Source of the DNA: a virus
IMG/VR virus record: IMGVR_UViG_3300042691_040662
Location: 1 to 23,574 of that record
Direction: 5' to 3' (one strand)
Length of the DNA: 23,574 nucleotides
Position numbers and translations under genes: made by a program. The notes under the pieces are model-generated. The model made no database searches. It worked only from the letters and a program-made list of their open reading frames with translations, and was not told the origin of the DNA. Position 1 is the first letter of the stretch. Each line of letters starts with the position of its first letter. This document shows positions 14,530-21,886 of this stretch, one piece after another.

Positions 14530-14736
14530 ATGCGACTTTCTGACAATTCAATTGCCTCAATTGCAAAGCTCATCCAGATGGCCATCTTGACTGGAACGGA
14601 CGTGACCGACAATCTTCGTCTCATGCGTTTCACCTTGAATGGAGATGTAATCGATCCCGATCAGGATTTCCTAAAGGGTCTTGACGATAGCATTAATCGC
14701 ATGCTGGAGACCGCAAATGAGCTCGGAAATCGATAA
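14530..14736 (+). CDS. Small unknown protein, 68 residues
   Basis: Starts at an ATG with AAGGAG about six bases upstream and overlaps the next gene by 20 bases. It looks like a compact mostly helical protein: a first amphipathic helix (about 3-20, with LIQMAILTG), a short turn-strand (MRFTLNGDVIDP) and a last helix (about 48-68). No metal-binding motif, signal peptide or clear membrane segment. The shape and its position upstream of the MazG-like enzyme suggest a small regulatory or accessory protein; the name of its family is not known to me. Confidence 0.65.
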   Translation: MRLSDNSIASIAKLIQMAILTGTDVTDNLRLMRFTLNGDVIDPDQDFLKGLDDSINRMLETANELGNR

Positions 14737-15100
14737 GCTCGAAGAGATGTTTGAACTGCGTGAGCAGTTTATGCTTGCTTTGCGTGAGAATGTGCCAGGC
14801 ACGTACTGTGAGTGGCCTGTTGACCCAACAATAAAGTCAAACCAGGTCATGATTAAGGACGTTGCTCTACGTGGTGTTGAGGAAATGTTCGAGGCGATCC
14901 AGCATCTGAAGAACTCAAAGCCACACAGGCAGACGGACCTTCCTGACTTTGATCGTAATGCGTTCCTTGAAGAGACTGTAGACGCGATGAACTACTTTCT
15001 ATCAGTTCTTGTGCTACTTGGAATTGATGCCGATGAGTTTGTGAAAGCTTATCGATCAAAGCACAACAAGATCCTGCGTCGTATTCAAGAGGGCTACTGA
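14717..15100 (+). CDS. MazG/dUTPase-like all-alpha NTP pyrophosphatase
   Basis: Would hydrolyse non-canonical or excess NTPs (for example dUTP) to monophosphates, complementing NrdJ and ThyX; substrate is not determined. The 127-residue protein has the superfamily's acidic metal sites on paired helices: GVEEMFEAIQ (about 54-63, the first Glu cluster) and FLEETVDAMNYFL (about 84-96, ExxD). A C-terminal helix with KAYRSKHNKILRR closes the fold. Start ATG 14717 lies inside the end of the previous gene, so translation is likely coupled. Single-domain size matches phage MazG-like and type II dUTPase-related proteins. Distinguishing dUTPase from MazG-like specificity needs structural comparison. 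Confidence 0.7.
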   Translation: MSSEIDKLEEMFELREQFMLALRENVPGTYCEWPVDPTIKSNQVMIKDVALRGVEEMFEAIQHLKNSKPHRQTDLPDFDRNAFLEETVDAMNYFLSVLVLLGIDADEFVKAYRSKHNKILRRIQEGY

Positions 15101-15118
15101 ACCTGAATACTTAGGGAT

Positions 15119-17056
15119 GTGGCAAAAGCACCCATCAGCGCTCCAGTAGAGCGTAAAGTACTCAACAGTGAAGGATTCCTGACGATCAGGAAGAAGTTGT
15201 CGTCTGAAGTTCAGACGGTCTTCACTGCGCATGACACATACATCGGTGTCGTTGGAGATGAGGCAGACCTCACTGTCAACGGTGAACTAAGCGTAACGGG
15301 AGGTGCCACAGGGGTCTATAAGTTCCCTGATGGCACCTGTTCCATTCGTGAGGGCTTGAATACATCCGTAGTCCTCAACGAAGATGGCTCAGTCACGATA
15401 GACACGACAGAAGGCAGAGACGTATCCGAGATACTTGCCATTGCTGAGTCTGTTGAGGCGAGGATGGACTCTGTTGAGTCTCAGTTCTCTACAATACAGG
15501 CAGGGTGGAGTTCGATATCCGATGAGTTTGATGACGTCTCAAGCGGCTTCACTACGATTACAAATCAGTTCAATGCCCTCAACGCTAATGTTGGAACTTA
15601 TGATGCTAGACTTACGAGTGTAGAGTCTACAGTAGCTTCCGTCGCAGCTGCAGAAAGTGCTCAGAATGTAAGCATATCAAACCTACAGACGAGTCTCAAT
15701 AATGAGATTGCCTTAAGGTCTACTCTGTCAAATGCCCTGACGACAAACGTCAACACCTTGACAACCATGATCAACACCGAGGCGACTGCAAGGCAAACGT
15801 TATCATCGTCAATCACTAGCACAATAAGTTCACTCTCATCATCTCTTGCAACGAGAGTTGCAAGGCTAGAGATTGCATCCTCATCCTTTTCTTCCCAGCA
15901 GTCTGCTCTCTCATCATCTCTCTCGGGAAGAGTAACTGTACTTGAAATTGCATCTGGCGCTTTTGCTGCCAACATACAGGCGCTTACCACAAACACCAAT
16001 GATGCTATTGCAAACCTGAACGCTTCATTGTTTAGTGTTTCTGAATCACTTGCGTCAAGTATTGAACTAAACTCGCAGGCCTTGACTAGTGCCTCTTCAT
16101 CAATAGCGTCTGACATCAGGTCACTAAAAACCTACGATAGTCAGATAACGGCAAGATTCAATAGCGTGAGTTCAAGCTACTACTCAACGTCAGGATCGTT
16201 TGCTCAAAGTATTCTGACACTTTCGTCGAGCATTCATAGCGTTTCATCGTCTTTGTCAAACCTATCGTCATCAATTGCTCTCGACTATAACAATCTGAGG
16301 TTGGACTTTTCGACGTTTGAAACTACGTTCAGCTCTGTGTCGTCATCTTTTTCGACAAGAGTAAGTGAGCTAGAAGCAATATCCGTCCTCAATGAGTCAC
16401 AGTTCAGCAGCATATTGAACTCTATAACAAGCTTGTCGGGCTCAGTTGCAACTGATATTAGCGGTCTCAGTCTTGCAGTTTCTACGACTCAGGCATCAAT
16501 CCTCACAATAAGCTCTAGTATCGCGCAGGACATCAACATTCTTCGTGCCACAGGTGGTGGTAGTGGATCAGGCACTGCCGTGAATGGGCAGATTGTCCTA
16601 AATGAAGTTCCTGTTGGTGTGATAGATGGGGTCAACAGGGAGTTTGAACTTGCAAACGTTCCAAGTCCCTCATCATCACTCCTATTGTTTCACAATGGAC
16701 AGTTGCTCAAGGTTGGAGAATCACACGATTTTGTCCTTAACGGAAGGGTCATCACATTCAATCCGGATGTCATGCCCCTGCCTGATGATGTCATCTTTGC
16801 AATGTATCGTTATGCAACAGATGCCAAGTCATATAAGTTCAATGAGAGTGTGCAGCTAACCGTGACAGATGGCATCACGCAGGGTGTTCTTGAGCACGAA
16901 CCCGATCCTCCAAACTCACTGATGCTCTTCTACAACGGCCAGCTCCTCACTGCAGGTGGTACAAAAGATTACACTCTTGCTGGTAATAACCTTGAGATCA
17001 CGGGGACATCCTACCAACAAGATGATGTCTGTCTGGCAACTTACACACATGTTTAA
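15119..17056 (+). CDS. Long tail-fibre-like structural protein
   Basis: A 645-residue secreted-surface-type structural protein, probably part of a tail fibre. Residues 1-100 form a beta-rich N-terminal region with a DLTVNGELSVTGG segment common in phage fibre and baseplate proteins. Residues about 100-480 are Ser/Thr-rich with regularly placed hydrophobics, as in a long trimeric coiled-coil or fibrous shaft. A Gly/Ser linker (479-485) leads to two tandem related C-terminal domains, about 498-565 and 577-645, each with a FxNGQLL strand (525-530, 605-610) and a late DDV strand. The same motif recurs at the end of the protein at 17479. GTG start at 15119 overlaps an AGGGA too close for a normal Shine-Dalgarno, so the start is uncertain. 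Confidence 0.75.
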   Translation: MAKAPISAPVERKVLNSEGFLTIRKKLSSEVQTVFTAHDTYIGVVGDEADLTVNGELSVTGGATGVYKFPDGTCSIREGLNTSVVLNEDGSVTIDTTEGRDVSEILAIAESVEARMDSVESQFSTIQAGWSSISDEFDDVSSGFTTITNQFNALNANVGTYDARLTSVESTVASVAAAESAQNVSISNLQTSLNNEIALRSTLSNALTTNVNTLTTMINTEATARQTLSSSITSTISSLSSSLATRVARLEIASSSFSSQQSALSSSLSGRVTVLEIASGAFAANIQALTTNTNDAIANLNASLFSVSESLASSIELNSQALTSASSSIASDIRSLKTYDSQITARFNSVSSSYYSTSGSFAQSILTLSSSIHSVSSSLSNLSSSIALDYNNLRLDFSTFETTFSSVSSSFSTRVSELEAISVLNESQFSSILNSITSLSGSVATDISGLSLAVSTTQASILTISSSIAQDINILRATGGGSGSGTAVNGQIVLNEVPVGVIDGVNREFELANVPSPSSSLLLFHNGQLLKVGESHDFVLNGRVITFNPDVMPLPDDVIFAMYRYATDAKSYKFNESVQLTVTDGITQGVLEHEPDPPNSLMLFYNGQLLTAGGTKDYTLAGNNLEITGTSYQQDDVCLATYTHV

Positions 17057-17095
17057 TGAATCGTTTCATGACTTACGTGGGTTGCATATTTTGAA

Positions 17096-17329
17096 ATGCA
17101 GGACGCAACATCAATGAACTTCACCACATCGGACATTTCCCTAGCAGCCTTTCTTGTGATGCGTGGGAAGCGCCTCCTGTCTGTTGGGCGCGAGAGAGGA
17201 AAGTTCGAATTTATTTTTGAAAGTTTCTCTGAAAGTGAAAATGAGCTTGAGCAGGAATATGTAAGATCAGAGTTTCCGAGGTATGACGCAGCAATGCGAC
17301 AGCTGAAGCGGAGGCTCTACGGGCCATGA
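17096..17329 (+). CDS. Small DUF5659-like protein
   Basis: A 77-residue protein whose pattern FTTSDISLAAFLVMRGKRLL, then FEFIFE, then a late acidic stretch and a C-terminal AAMRQLKRRLYGP, matches my memory of the small phage and bacterial DUF5659 domain (T-D-LAAyL-rG-k-L, FxFe, K-Lly). The ATG at 17096 has no Shine-Dalgarno; ATG 17114 is a possible later start. It lies between two fibre genes, so it may act in tail assembly, but DUF5659 function is not known. Call depends on recall of the domain pattern. Confidence 0.55.
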   Translation: MQDATSMNFTTSDISLAAFLVMRGKRLLSVGRERGKFEFIFESFSESENELEQEYVRSEFPRYDAAMRQLKRRLYGP

Positions 17330-17478
17330 GCCCAGTAAAAAGTCTAGTCCAAGTCGAGTAGGAAACCGCTAAGGGCTACGAGCCCGGACGACGGAACTTC
17401 TTTGGACCACGGTCCAGTCCAGGTGGCCCAAGGTCATGGTGACCAAAGGCAAAAACTCAAGACAAAAGGACAAAGACA
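17330..17478 (+). promoter_or_regulatory. Hairpin-rich leader of the second fibre gene
   Basis: The longest gene-free stretch. It holds three short perfect inverted repeats: GGGCT/AGCCC (17373-17377, 17381-17385), TGGACC/GGTCCA (17403-17408, 17411-17416) and GGTCA/TGACC (17432-17436, 17440-17444). TTTGG (17401-17405) can also pair with CCAAA (17443-17447). About 30 A-rich, structure-poor bases follow, with AAAGGA before the ATG at 17479. No T-run follows the hairpins, so it is not a terminator. No clear -10/-35 pair was found. A regulatory or stabilising mRNA leader is inferred. Confidence 0.45.
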
Positions 17479-19344
17479 ATGGCACGTACACAGCTCAGGC
17501 TAGACTCCATCACCGGCTCATACGGTTCAGGTTCTGGCCAGATCAATCAGGCAAAGGCAAAGGGCGGCGCATTCGGCTCAATGGCCTCAAGCGACGTCTC
17601 CGAGGTCCTCTCAGACATGGCAGCAGCCATCAAGAGAATCCACGGCACTGACTTCGCAAACCAGGATGCAGGCCTCTTCACCCAGGAGACTAGGGTCAAG
17701 GGATTCGACCTCAAGGTGCAGGAGTCAGGCGGCGCAGACAAGTTCGTTGTCAGCAACGCATTAGGCCACGTCACAGGCTCAGGCGACCTCGTCCTCAGGG
17801 GCAACTACATCCACGAGCTTCGCGCCGAAGAGAATGACTTCGGCGTTTCAGCGGCTCTCGGCAAGCTCAAGCTGTCCGCAGGTCTCAACCAGCCAGTCCA
17901 GGCAGTTGCCACCGGCACCGGTTTCGTTGAGGCTTGGGCCGGTGGTTCTCCCAGGCTCGTGGTCACATCCACAGCAGTGACATCATCCGTCATCCACGTC
18001 GCCCAGGACCTCCGTTCCGAGGCCCTCGCCGGCGGCGGTTCTGCAATCGTCTTCCAGGACGGCGTCAAGAACCTCAGGTCAGATGCTAACCTGAAGGCCA
18101 CTTCAGGCGGTGGTCTCCAGGCTGCAGTCATCACAGGCAGCAACCTCACTGCAGGTCGTGTTGTCTACGTTGGTGACAATAAGCAGCTCGTGGATGAGGG
18201 TGGATTCACATACAATGCGTCTACCGACATCCTTACCGTGGGAACAAGCACCTTTGGTCTGAATGTCGTCGTCGCCGGTGACCTCACCGTCAATGGCACA
18301 ACCACCACGGTGAACTCCACCACACTGTCAGTCGATGACAAGAACATCGAGCTCGCTCACAGCCCAGGCGGCGCCGTTGCCGACGACGCGGGTGTCAGCG
18401 GTGGCGGTATCACTCTCAAGAGCTCAGGCGGCGACAAGACCATCACCTGGGAGAACTCGAGCAAGTTCTGGACGTTCTCTGAGGGCATCCAGGCCCCCTC
18501 TGGTACCTTCTCGAACCTCTCCAGCAAGCTCGTCAAGGCCTCCGGTGGCAAGCTCGTCGACGCCCTCGCGATGGACTTCATCACTGGTACTCTGAACCAG
18601 GTGAACCTCACCGCCGGCGCACTCGCTGGCAGCGTGGTCCTCAGCCTGCCCCAGAGCATCGACACCAATGCAGACGTGGAGTTCGACAGCCTCAAGCTTG
18701 GTGACCTCGCAGCTGACGCTGGCAAGGCCCTCAAGGTTGGTGCAGATGGTGCAGTGTCCGCCGCAGCTTGGAACGAGTTCGTCTCGATCGAGGCCAACGT
18801 CGGTCTGGAGCTCATCCAGGACGGCTTCAAGGCTCAGGTCGGTCTTGCCCAGGACCTCCGCTCCACGGCATCACCACAGTTTGCCGCCCTCAACATCGGA
18901 ACTGCACACGACATCTTCGCAGATGGCGCAGATCTGAAGCTCGAGACTACCGGCTACCTCAAGTTCGACGACGCCGAAGGCGCCTACGAGCTTGCCAAGG
19001 TCGGTGAGTACGCCGCCTTCAACTCAGCATTCGTTGCTACGTCGATCGTTGGCGCACTCGTTGAGCTGGCAGCCGGCGGCGGTGGTGGAAAGGGCAAGGA
19101 GGTCATCGCAATCACCGAGGACGTGACTATCAGCTCCGGCAAGTACCCTGTCACCCTCACAAGCCTCGACATGGGCGTCTTCGCGGATGCCAGCGTCGCC
19201 GCTTCACGCCTCGATGTCTACCTGAACGGTCAGCTCATGGTGCAGGGAGCCAGCGGCGACTACGCAGTGGTCATCGCCTCCGACCGTATCGACTTCGCCT
19301 TCCCCATCAAGGCCGAAGACGTGGTCGTGGCAATCATCCGCTGA
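17479..19344 (+). CDS. Tail-fibre or baseplate structural protein
   Basis: A 621-residue beta-rich structural protein. It has AQDLRS repeats (about 174-179 and 454-459, the latter continuing TASPQFAALNIG), and a middle DLTVNGTTTTVNSTTLSVDD segment widely found in phage tail fibres and baseplate proteins. The C-terminal about 44 residues (from 578) contain YLNGQLM (581-587) and a late EDVV strand, the same module as the two C-terminal domains of the protein at 15119. No cysteine seen. Codons are strongly C-ending, much more than in its neighbours, suggesting high expression as an abundant structural protein. It is followed directly by the strongest terminator in the window. Confidence 0.78.
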   Translation: MARTQLRLDSITGSYGSGSGQINQAKAKGGAFGSMASSDVSEVLSDMAAAIKRIHGTDFANQDAGLFTQETRVKGFDLKVQESGGADKFVVSNALGHVTGSGDLVLRGNYIHELRAEENDFGVSAALGKLKLSAGLNQPVQAVATGTGFVEAWAGGSPRLVVTSTAVTSSVIHVAQDLRSEALAGGGSAIVFQDGVKNLRSDANLKATSGGGLQAAVITGSNLTAGRVVYVGDNKQLVDEGGFTYNASTDILTVGTSTFGLNVVVAGDLTVNGTTTTVNSTTLSVDDKNIELAHSPGGAVADDAGVSGGGITLKSSGGDKTITWENSSKFWTFSEGIQAPSGTFSNLSSKLVKASGGKLVDALAMDFITGTLNQVNLTAGALAGSVVLSLPQSIDTNADVEFDSLKLGDLAADAGKALKVGADGAVSAAAWNEFVSIEANVGLELIQDGFKAQVGLAQDLRSTASPQFAALNIGTAHDIFADGADLKLETTGYLKFDDAEGAYELAKVGEYAAFNSAFVATSIVGALVELAAGGGGGKGKEVIAITEDVTISSGKYPVTLTSLDMGVFADASVAASRLDVYLNGQLMVQGASGDYAVVIASDRIDFAFPIKAEDVVVAIIR

Positions 19345-19352
19345 TCAGTAAA

Positions 19353-19402
19353 GCCCGGTAACGGGTCGGCGGGGGTCCTTGCGGCCCCCGCCGTTTACTT
19401 TT
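19353..19402 (+). terminator. Strong intrinsic terminator (two-hairpin type)
   Basis: A small CCCG/CGGG hairpin with a GTAA loop (about 19354-19365) precedes CGGCGGGGG (19367-19375) paired with CCCCCGCCG (19385-19393), 9 bp without mismatch. Within the loop, CC can pair with GG around TTGC with one bulged T. TTTACTTTT follows. The layout and loop match the terminator after ssb. Confidence 0.85.
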
Positions 19403-19420
19403 AAGGATCGGCACTAACAT
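19393..19420 (+). promoter_or_regulatory. Candidate promoter of the coiled-coil protein gene (leaderless)
   Basis: GTTTAC at 19393-19398, a 16-base spacer and TAACAT at 19415-19420, six bases before the ATG at 19427. The -35 box is the weakest of the set and overlaps the terminator tail. The gene has no Shine-Dalgarno near its start, consistent with a leaderless message. Confidence 0.35.
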
Positions 19421-19426
19421 TACTTC

Positions 19427-19900
19427 ATGCAACTACAGCAAATTGAAGACAGAATAGTAGAGCTCACCGAAGTCATTGGCTCCCTTGAGGAGAACCTTGC
19501 AAATGCAAGGCATGAACAGCAGGAAGCACAGGCTGACATGCGATGCACAAAAGTGCTTAACGAGATAGAGCGGTTCATCAAGTCTGTGAACGACGAAATA
19601 TCGAGAAACGAATCGCATGATGAGAAGGTGAAGATAGCCGTTGGGGGCCTCGCTAAGCTTGGTGAGTTTGCAAGGACGGAACCGCTACGGTTGCGAGACA
19701 GAGCAATAGCGCTTAGCGAGAGAGTCGCCGTGATCGAGGGAACTATATCATTCATCGACGGCAGGCGAGGATCGTACGAAGGAAAAGCGGCAGCAATAAA
19801 CAGGGTTGTCGATGGAACTGGAGATCCGCGTCATCCTGAAAAGATTTCAACAGTTAGGGAAGCAGAACGAATCAAGAAGCAAAGAAAGACTGATACTTAG
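19427..19900 (+). CDS. Coiled-coil protein of unknown function
   Basis: A 157-residue highly charged helical protein. Residues about 1-35 read as a heptad-like coiled coil (LQQIEDRIVELTEVIGSLEE onward), followed by another helical stretch (about 40-62) and a region with FIDGRRGSYEGKAAAINRVV near residues 105-124. No catalytic motif. It has one Cys and no membrane segment. It follows the terminator and a candidate promoter, so it probably opens a new unit running through the membrane protein and J-domain genes. Structural or assembly scaffold is possible; nothing specific can be said. Confidence 0.65.
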   Translation: MQLQQIEDRIVELTEVIGSLEENLANARHEQQEAQADMRCTKVLNEIERFIKSVNDEISRNESHDEKVKIAVGGLAKLGEFARTEPLRLRDRAIALSERVAVIEGTISFIDGRRGSYEGKAAAINRVVDGTGDPRHPEKISTVREAERIKKQRKTDT

Positions 19901-19913
19901 ATGTGAGGTCAAA

Positions 19914-20165
19914 ATGTCAGACACACTACAGACGATCCTTGTCACACTTGCCGTTGTTGTACCAATCGAGTACACCTTCATCGCCCTTTCATCACTCGTT
20001 TCAAAGGTAGTCGTTACGAATTTTGTTCGTGACCTTGGCGAGGTATCTCGTTCACGTGAGACCAAGAGGGAGTGTCTTGATATGGAAGAGAAACTAAAGT
20101 CTCGCTATTCGCAGTCACTTCTGTGGCCCCTTGAGCTGTGGAGAGAGTTTCGGAAGGGCAAGTAA
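19914..20165 (+). CDS. Small single-pass membrane protein
   Basis: An 83-residue protein with one hydrophobic stretch near the N-terminus (about 5-28, LQTILVTLAVVVPIEYTFIA) followed by a charged helical tail (VRDLGEVSRSRETKRE), so it is probably anchored in the inner membrane with its tail in the cytoplasm. ATG 19914 has GAGG five bases upstream; an open frame before it belongs to the overlapping previous gene. It could be a spanin- or holin-like component, but lacks the features to say so. It lies two codons from the J-domain gene, which starts right at its stop. Confidence 0.6.
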   Translation: MSDTLQTILVTLAVVVPIEYTFIALSSLVSKVVVTNFVRDLGEVSRSRETKRECLDMEEKLKSRYSQSLLWPLELWREFRKGK

Positions 20166-20936
20166 GTGAGCAGGTCCTCAGCACTTGCGAGGACTCTTCG
20201 TAACCTCAAGATTGAACACGATGAGCTCCTTGAAAGAAAAGCTCAGTATGACTTTGACACGAACAGAGCGGTCACAGCTCTTGCCAAGTTCAATCGTGTA
20301 GTCGAGCAATCAAAGACACCAGACAATCGTCGTTCTGTGCAGCAGACACAATCTGGTTCTTCACCTCCTTCAAATCCTCCTATCCCAGAGGAAACACATG
20401 AGGATTCAGTCGATGATAGGCCCAAGTGGGCAAAGAAAGCCTACAGGCAAATTGCACTTCGGACTCATCCGGACCGTGTTGGTCCGGATGAAAATCTAAC
20501 TGACGCTCAACGTGAGAGAATGGTCGAACTGTATAGGGAGGCAACTGAGGCCTACCAAACGGGAAACTATGATGTTCTAGCACAGGTCGCAGCAGAGCTA
20601 GACATACAGTTGGATCTTCCTGATGCAGAAATTGAGACAGCCCTTGAGAAGAAGATAGCATCAATTAGGAAAGAGATGGAGGGCATGCAAAGGACACTGA
20701 GTTGGGTGTGGGGCACTTCATTTGGCGACCTTCCTAAACGTGTTCTCGTCCTTCGTCGTTGCTGCACCATTATGGAAATCTCTGCACCAGATGAGAAGAC
20801 ACTGATAGATATCGTGAAGGAGCTCGAGTCTCAGCCAGAGTTTGATATTATTGATAGGCTCGGCAGGGTAAAGAGGATTAAGTCGGGTGCTGATCGGCGG
20901 AAGCTTGGTGTTAGGCCTGAGAAAAGGATTAAGTGA
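20166..20936 (+). CDS. J-domain (DnaJ-like) protein
   Basis: A 256-residue protein with a central J domain: KKAYRQIALRTHPDRVG (90-106) with the invariant HPD at 101-103, then helices including RERMVELYREATEAYQTGNY, which would contact an Hsp70 (DnaK) and stimulate its ATPase. The N-terminal half is a coiled-coil-like region (about 10-45) and a Ser/Pro linker (about 55-80); the C-terminal about 130 residues are helical, with a cysteine pair (RRCC) and a basic end. No zinc-finger repeats of full DnaJ. GTG start follows the preceding stop with no gap. Located among tail-fibre genes, it may recruit host DnaK to assist fibre folding or assembly, an inference from position. Confidence 0.8.
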   Translation: MSRSSALARTLRNLKIEHDELLERKAQYDFDTNRAVTALAKFNRVVEQSKTPDNRRSVQQTQSGSSPPSNPPIPEETHEDSVDDRPKWAKKAYRQIALRTHPDRVGPDENLTDAQRERMVELYREATEAYQTGNYDVLAQVAAELDIQLDLPDAEIETALEKKIASIRKEMEGMQRTLSWVWGTSFGDLPKRVLVLRRCCTIMEISAPDEKTLIDIVKELESQPEFDIIDRLGRVKRIKSGADRRKLGVRPEKRIK

Positions 20937-20942
20937 GGAATC

Positions 20943-21812
20943 ATGCCGCAGACAAGAATCAGGGGAGCACAGGTAGGTGCAGACAGTCTTGACTCAAGCG
21001 ATATCGTCTACTCATTAGATGATGCATATGACAATGGCGGTTTAGGGTTGGGTCGATCTATTGTGGCTGATGCTGGTCCACTGAACATAGACGCCGCCTC
21101 CGGAACTGCAATAGTAGTATCAGGAACCCTTGAGATCTATGGGCCTTCTGCATCTGGTCCTGCAATCAAAATAGTCCGTGGTGACCTCGAGCTCAATAAC
21201 ACAATCAAGCTAGAGGCTGGCAACGGGCAGAACCTACAGATCTTTCACGACGGTGCCAATGCAGCAATTGCAAACAACACAGGTCACTTGCTTGTTAGCA
21301 CCCCCTTGAACAATAGGTTTGAAGTAACACTGTCTGGTTCAACTTCCACACCGCAATTCCGAGTTAGGAGAAACACGGGACCAGTTGTAGAAACGCTCCT
21401 CCAGGTACAGGCTGATGGTCTTATCACGATCGGATCGGGCTCTTTGGGTTCTACAACGGTGACCAACAACCTCAGTGCCGCAAGGGTCCAGGGAAAGCAG
21501 ATAGGTTCCTCTGTCCAGGTTGTTGCTGATGCGCCTATCCTAAACTGGAATGCCGATTTGGGCGGAGTCTTCCAGGTGACTCTTGGTGGCAACAGAACAA
21601 TGGCTGCCCCAACCAACCTTGTTGCAGGAGGCAACTACACCATGATAATCAAGCAGGACGCTAACGGAAGCAGGAGCTTGAACTGGAACGCTGTCTACAA
21701 GTTTGAGGGTGGGCTAAAGACGCTTTCGACTGCAGCCAATGCTGTGGACGTCGTAATGTTCATCTCAGACGGTGTCAACCTCTATGGTAGGCTCCTCAAG
21801 GACGTCAAGTAG
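20943..21812 (+). CDS. Tail-fibre / receptor-binding-like protein
   Basis: A 289-residue beta-rich structural protein. N-terminal region about 1-60 contains SLDDAYDNGGLGLGRSIVAD, a pattern common in phage and prophage structural proteins. The middle is beta-helix-like. The C-terminal domain (about 200-289) has VFQVTLGGNRTMAAPTNL, IIKQDANGSRSLNWN and LSTAANAVDVVMFISDGVNL, which I recognise as a common C-terminal module of phage tail-fibre proteins, usually the receptor-contacting tip. GAGG lies a few bases before the ATG at 20943, overlapping the end of the J-domain gene. Confidence 0.78.
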   Translation: MPQTRIRGAQVGADSLDSSDIVYSLDDAYDNGGLGLGRSIVADAGPLNIDAASGTAIVVSGTLEIYGPSASGPAIKIVRGDLELNNTIKLEAGNGQNLQIFHDGANAAIANNTGHLLVSTPLNNRFEVTLSGSTSTPQFRVRRNTGPVVETLLQVQADGLITIGSGSLGSTTVTNNLSAARVQGKQIGSSVQVVADAPILNWNADLGGVFQVTLGGNRTMAAPTNLVAGGNYTMIIKQDANGSRSLNWNAVYKFEGGLKTLSTAANAVDVVMFISDGVNLYGRLLKDVK

Positions 21813-21852
21813 TTTACAAAAGCTCGTGAGTGACCACTTTAGTACCAGTTAA

Positions 21853-21881
21853 ATGAACTTCTGTAGCAGGTTTGTTAAACT
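21853..21881 (+). promoter_or_regulatory. Candidate promoter of the nucleotidyltransferase gene (leaderless)
   Basis: ATGAAC at 21853-21858, a 17-base spacer and TAAACT at 21876-21881, five bases before the ATG at 21887. The gene has no Shine-Dalgarno close to its start. No terminator-like hairpin is visible between the fibre gene and this promoter. Confidence 0.4.
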
Positions 21882-21886
21882 GTTGC

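Noticed and set aside
15661-16116. Long open frame on the - strand inside the first fibre gene.
   Set aside because: It is antisense to Ser/Thr-rich coding sequence, has no ribosome-binding site or recognisable domain, and all other genes are on the + strand.
17330-17478. tRNA or other known RNA gene in the fibre-gene leader.
   Set aside because: No T-loop GTTC-type sequence, acceptor stem or cloverleaf was seen; only short local hairpins.
17436-17651. A + strand frame starting at ATG 17436 in the fibre-gene leader.
   Set aside because: It overlaps the well-supported fibre gene out of frame, is highly basic and has no Shine-Dalgarno.
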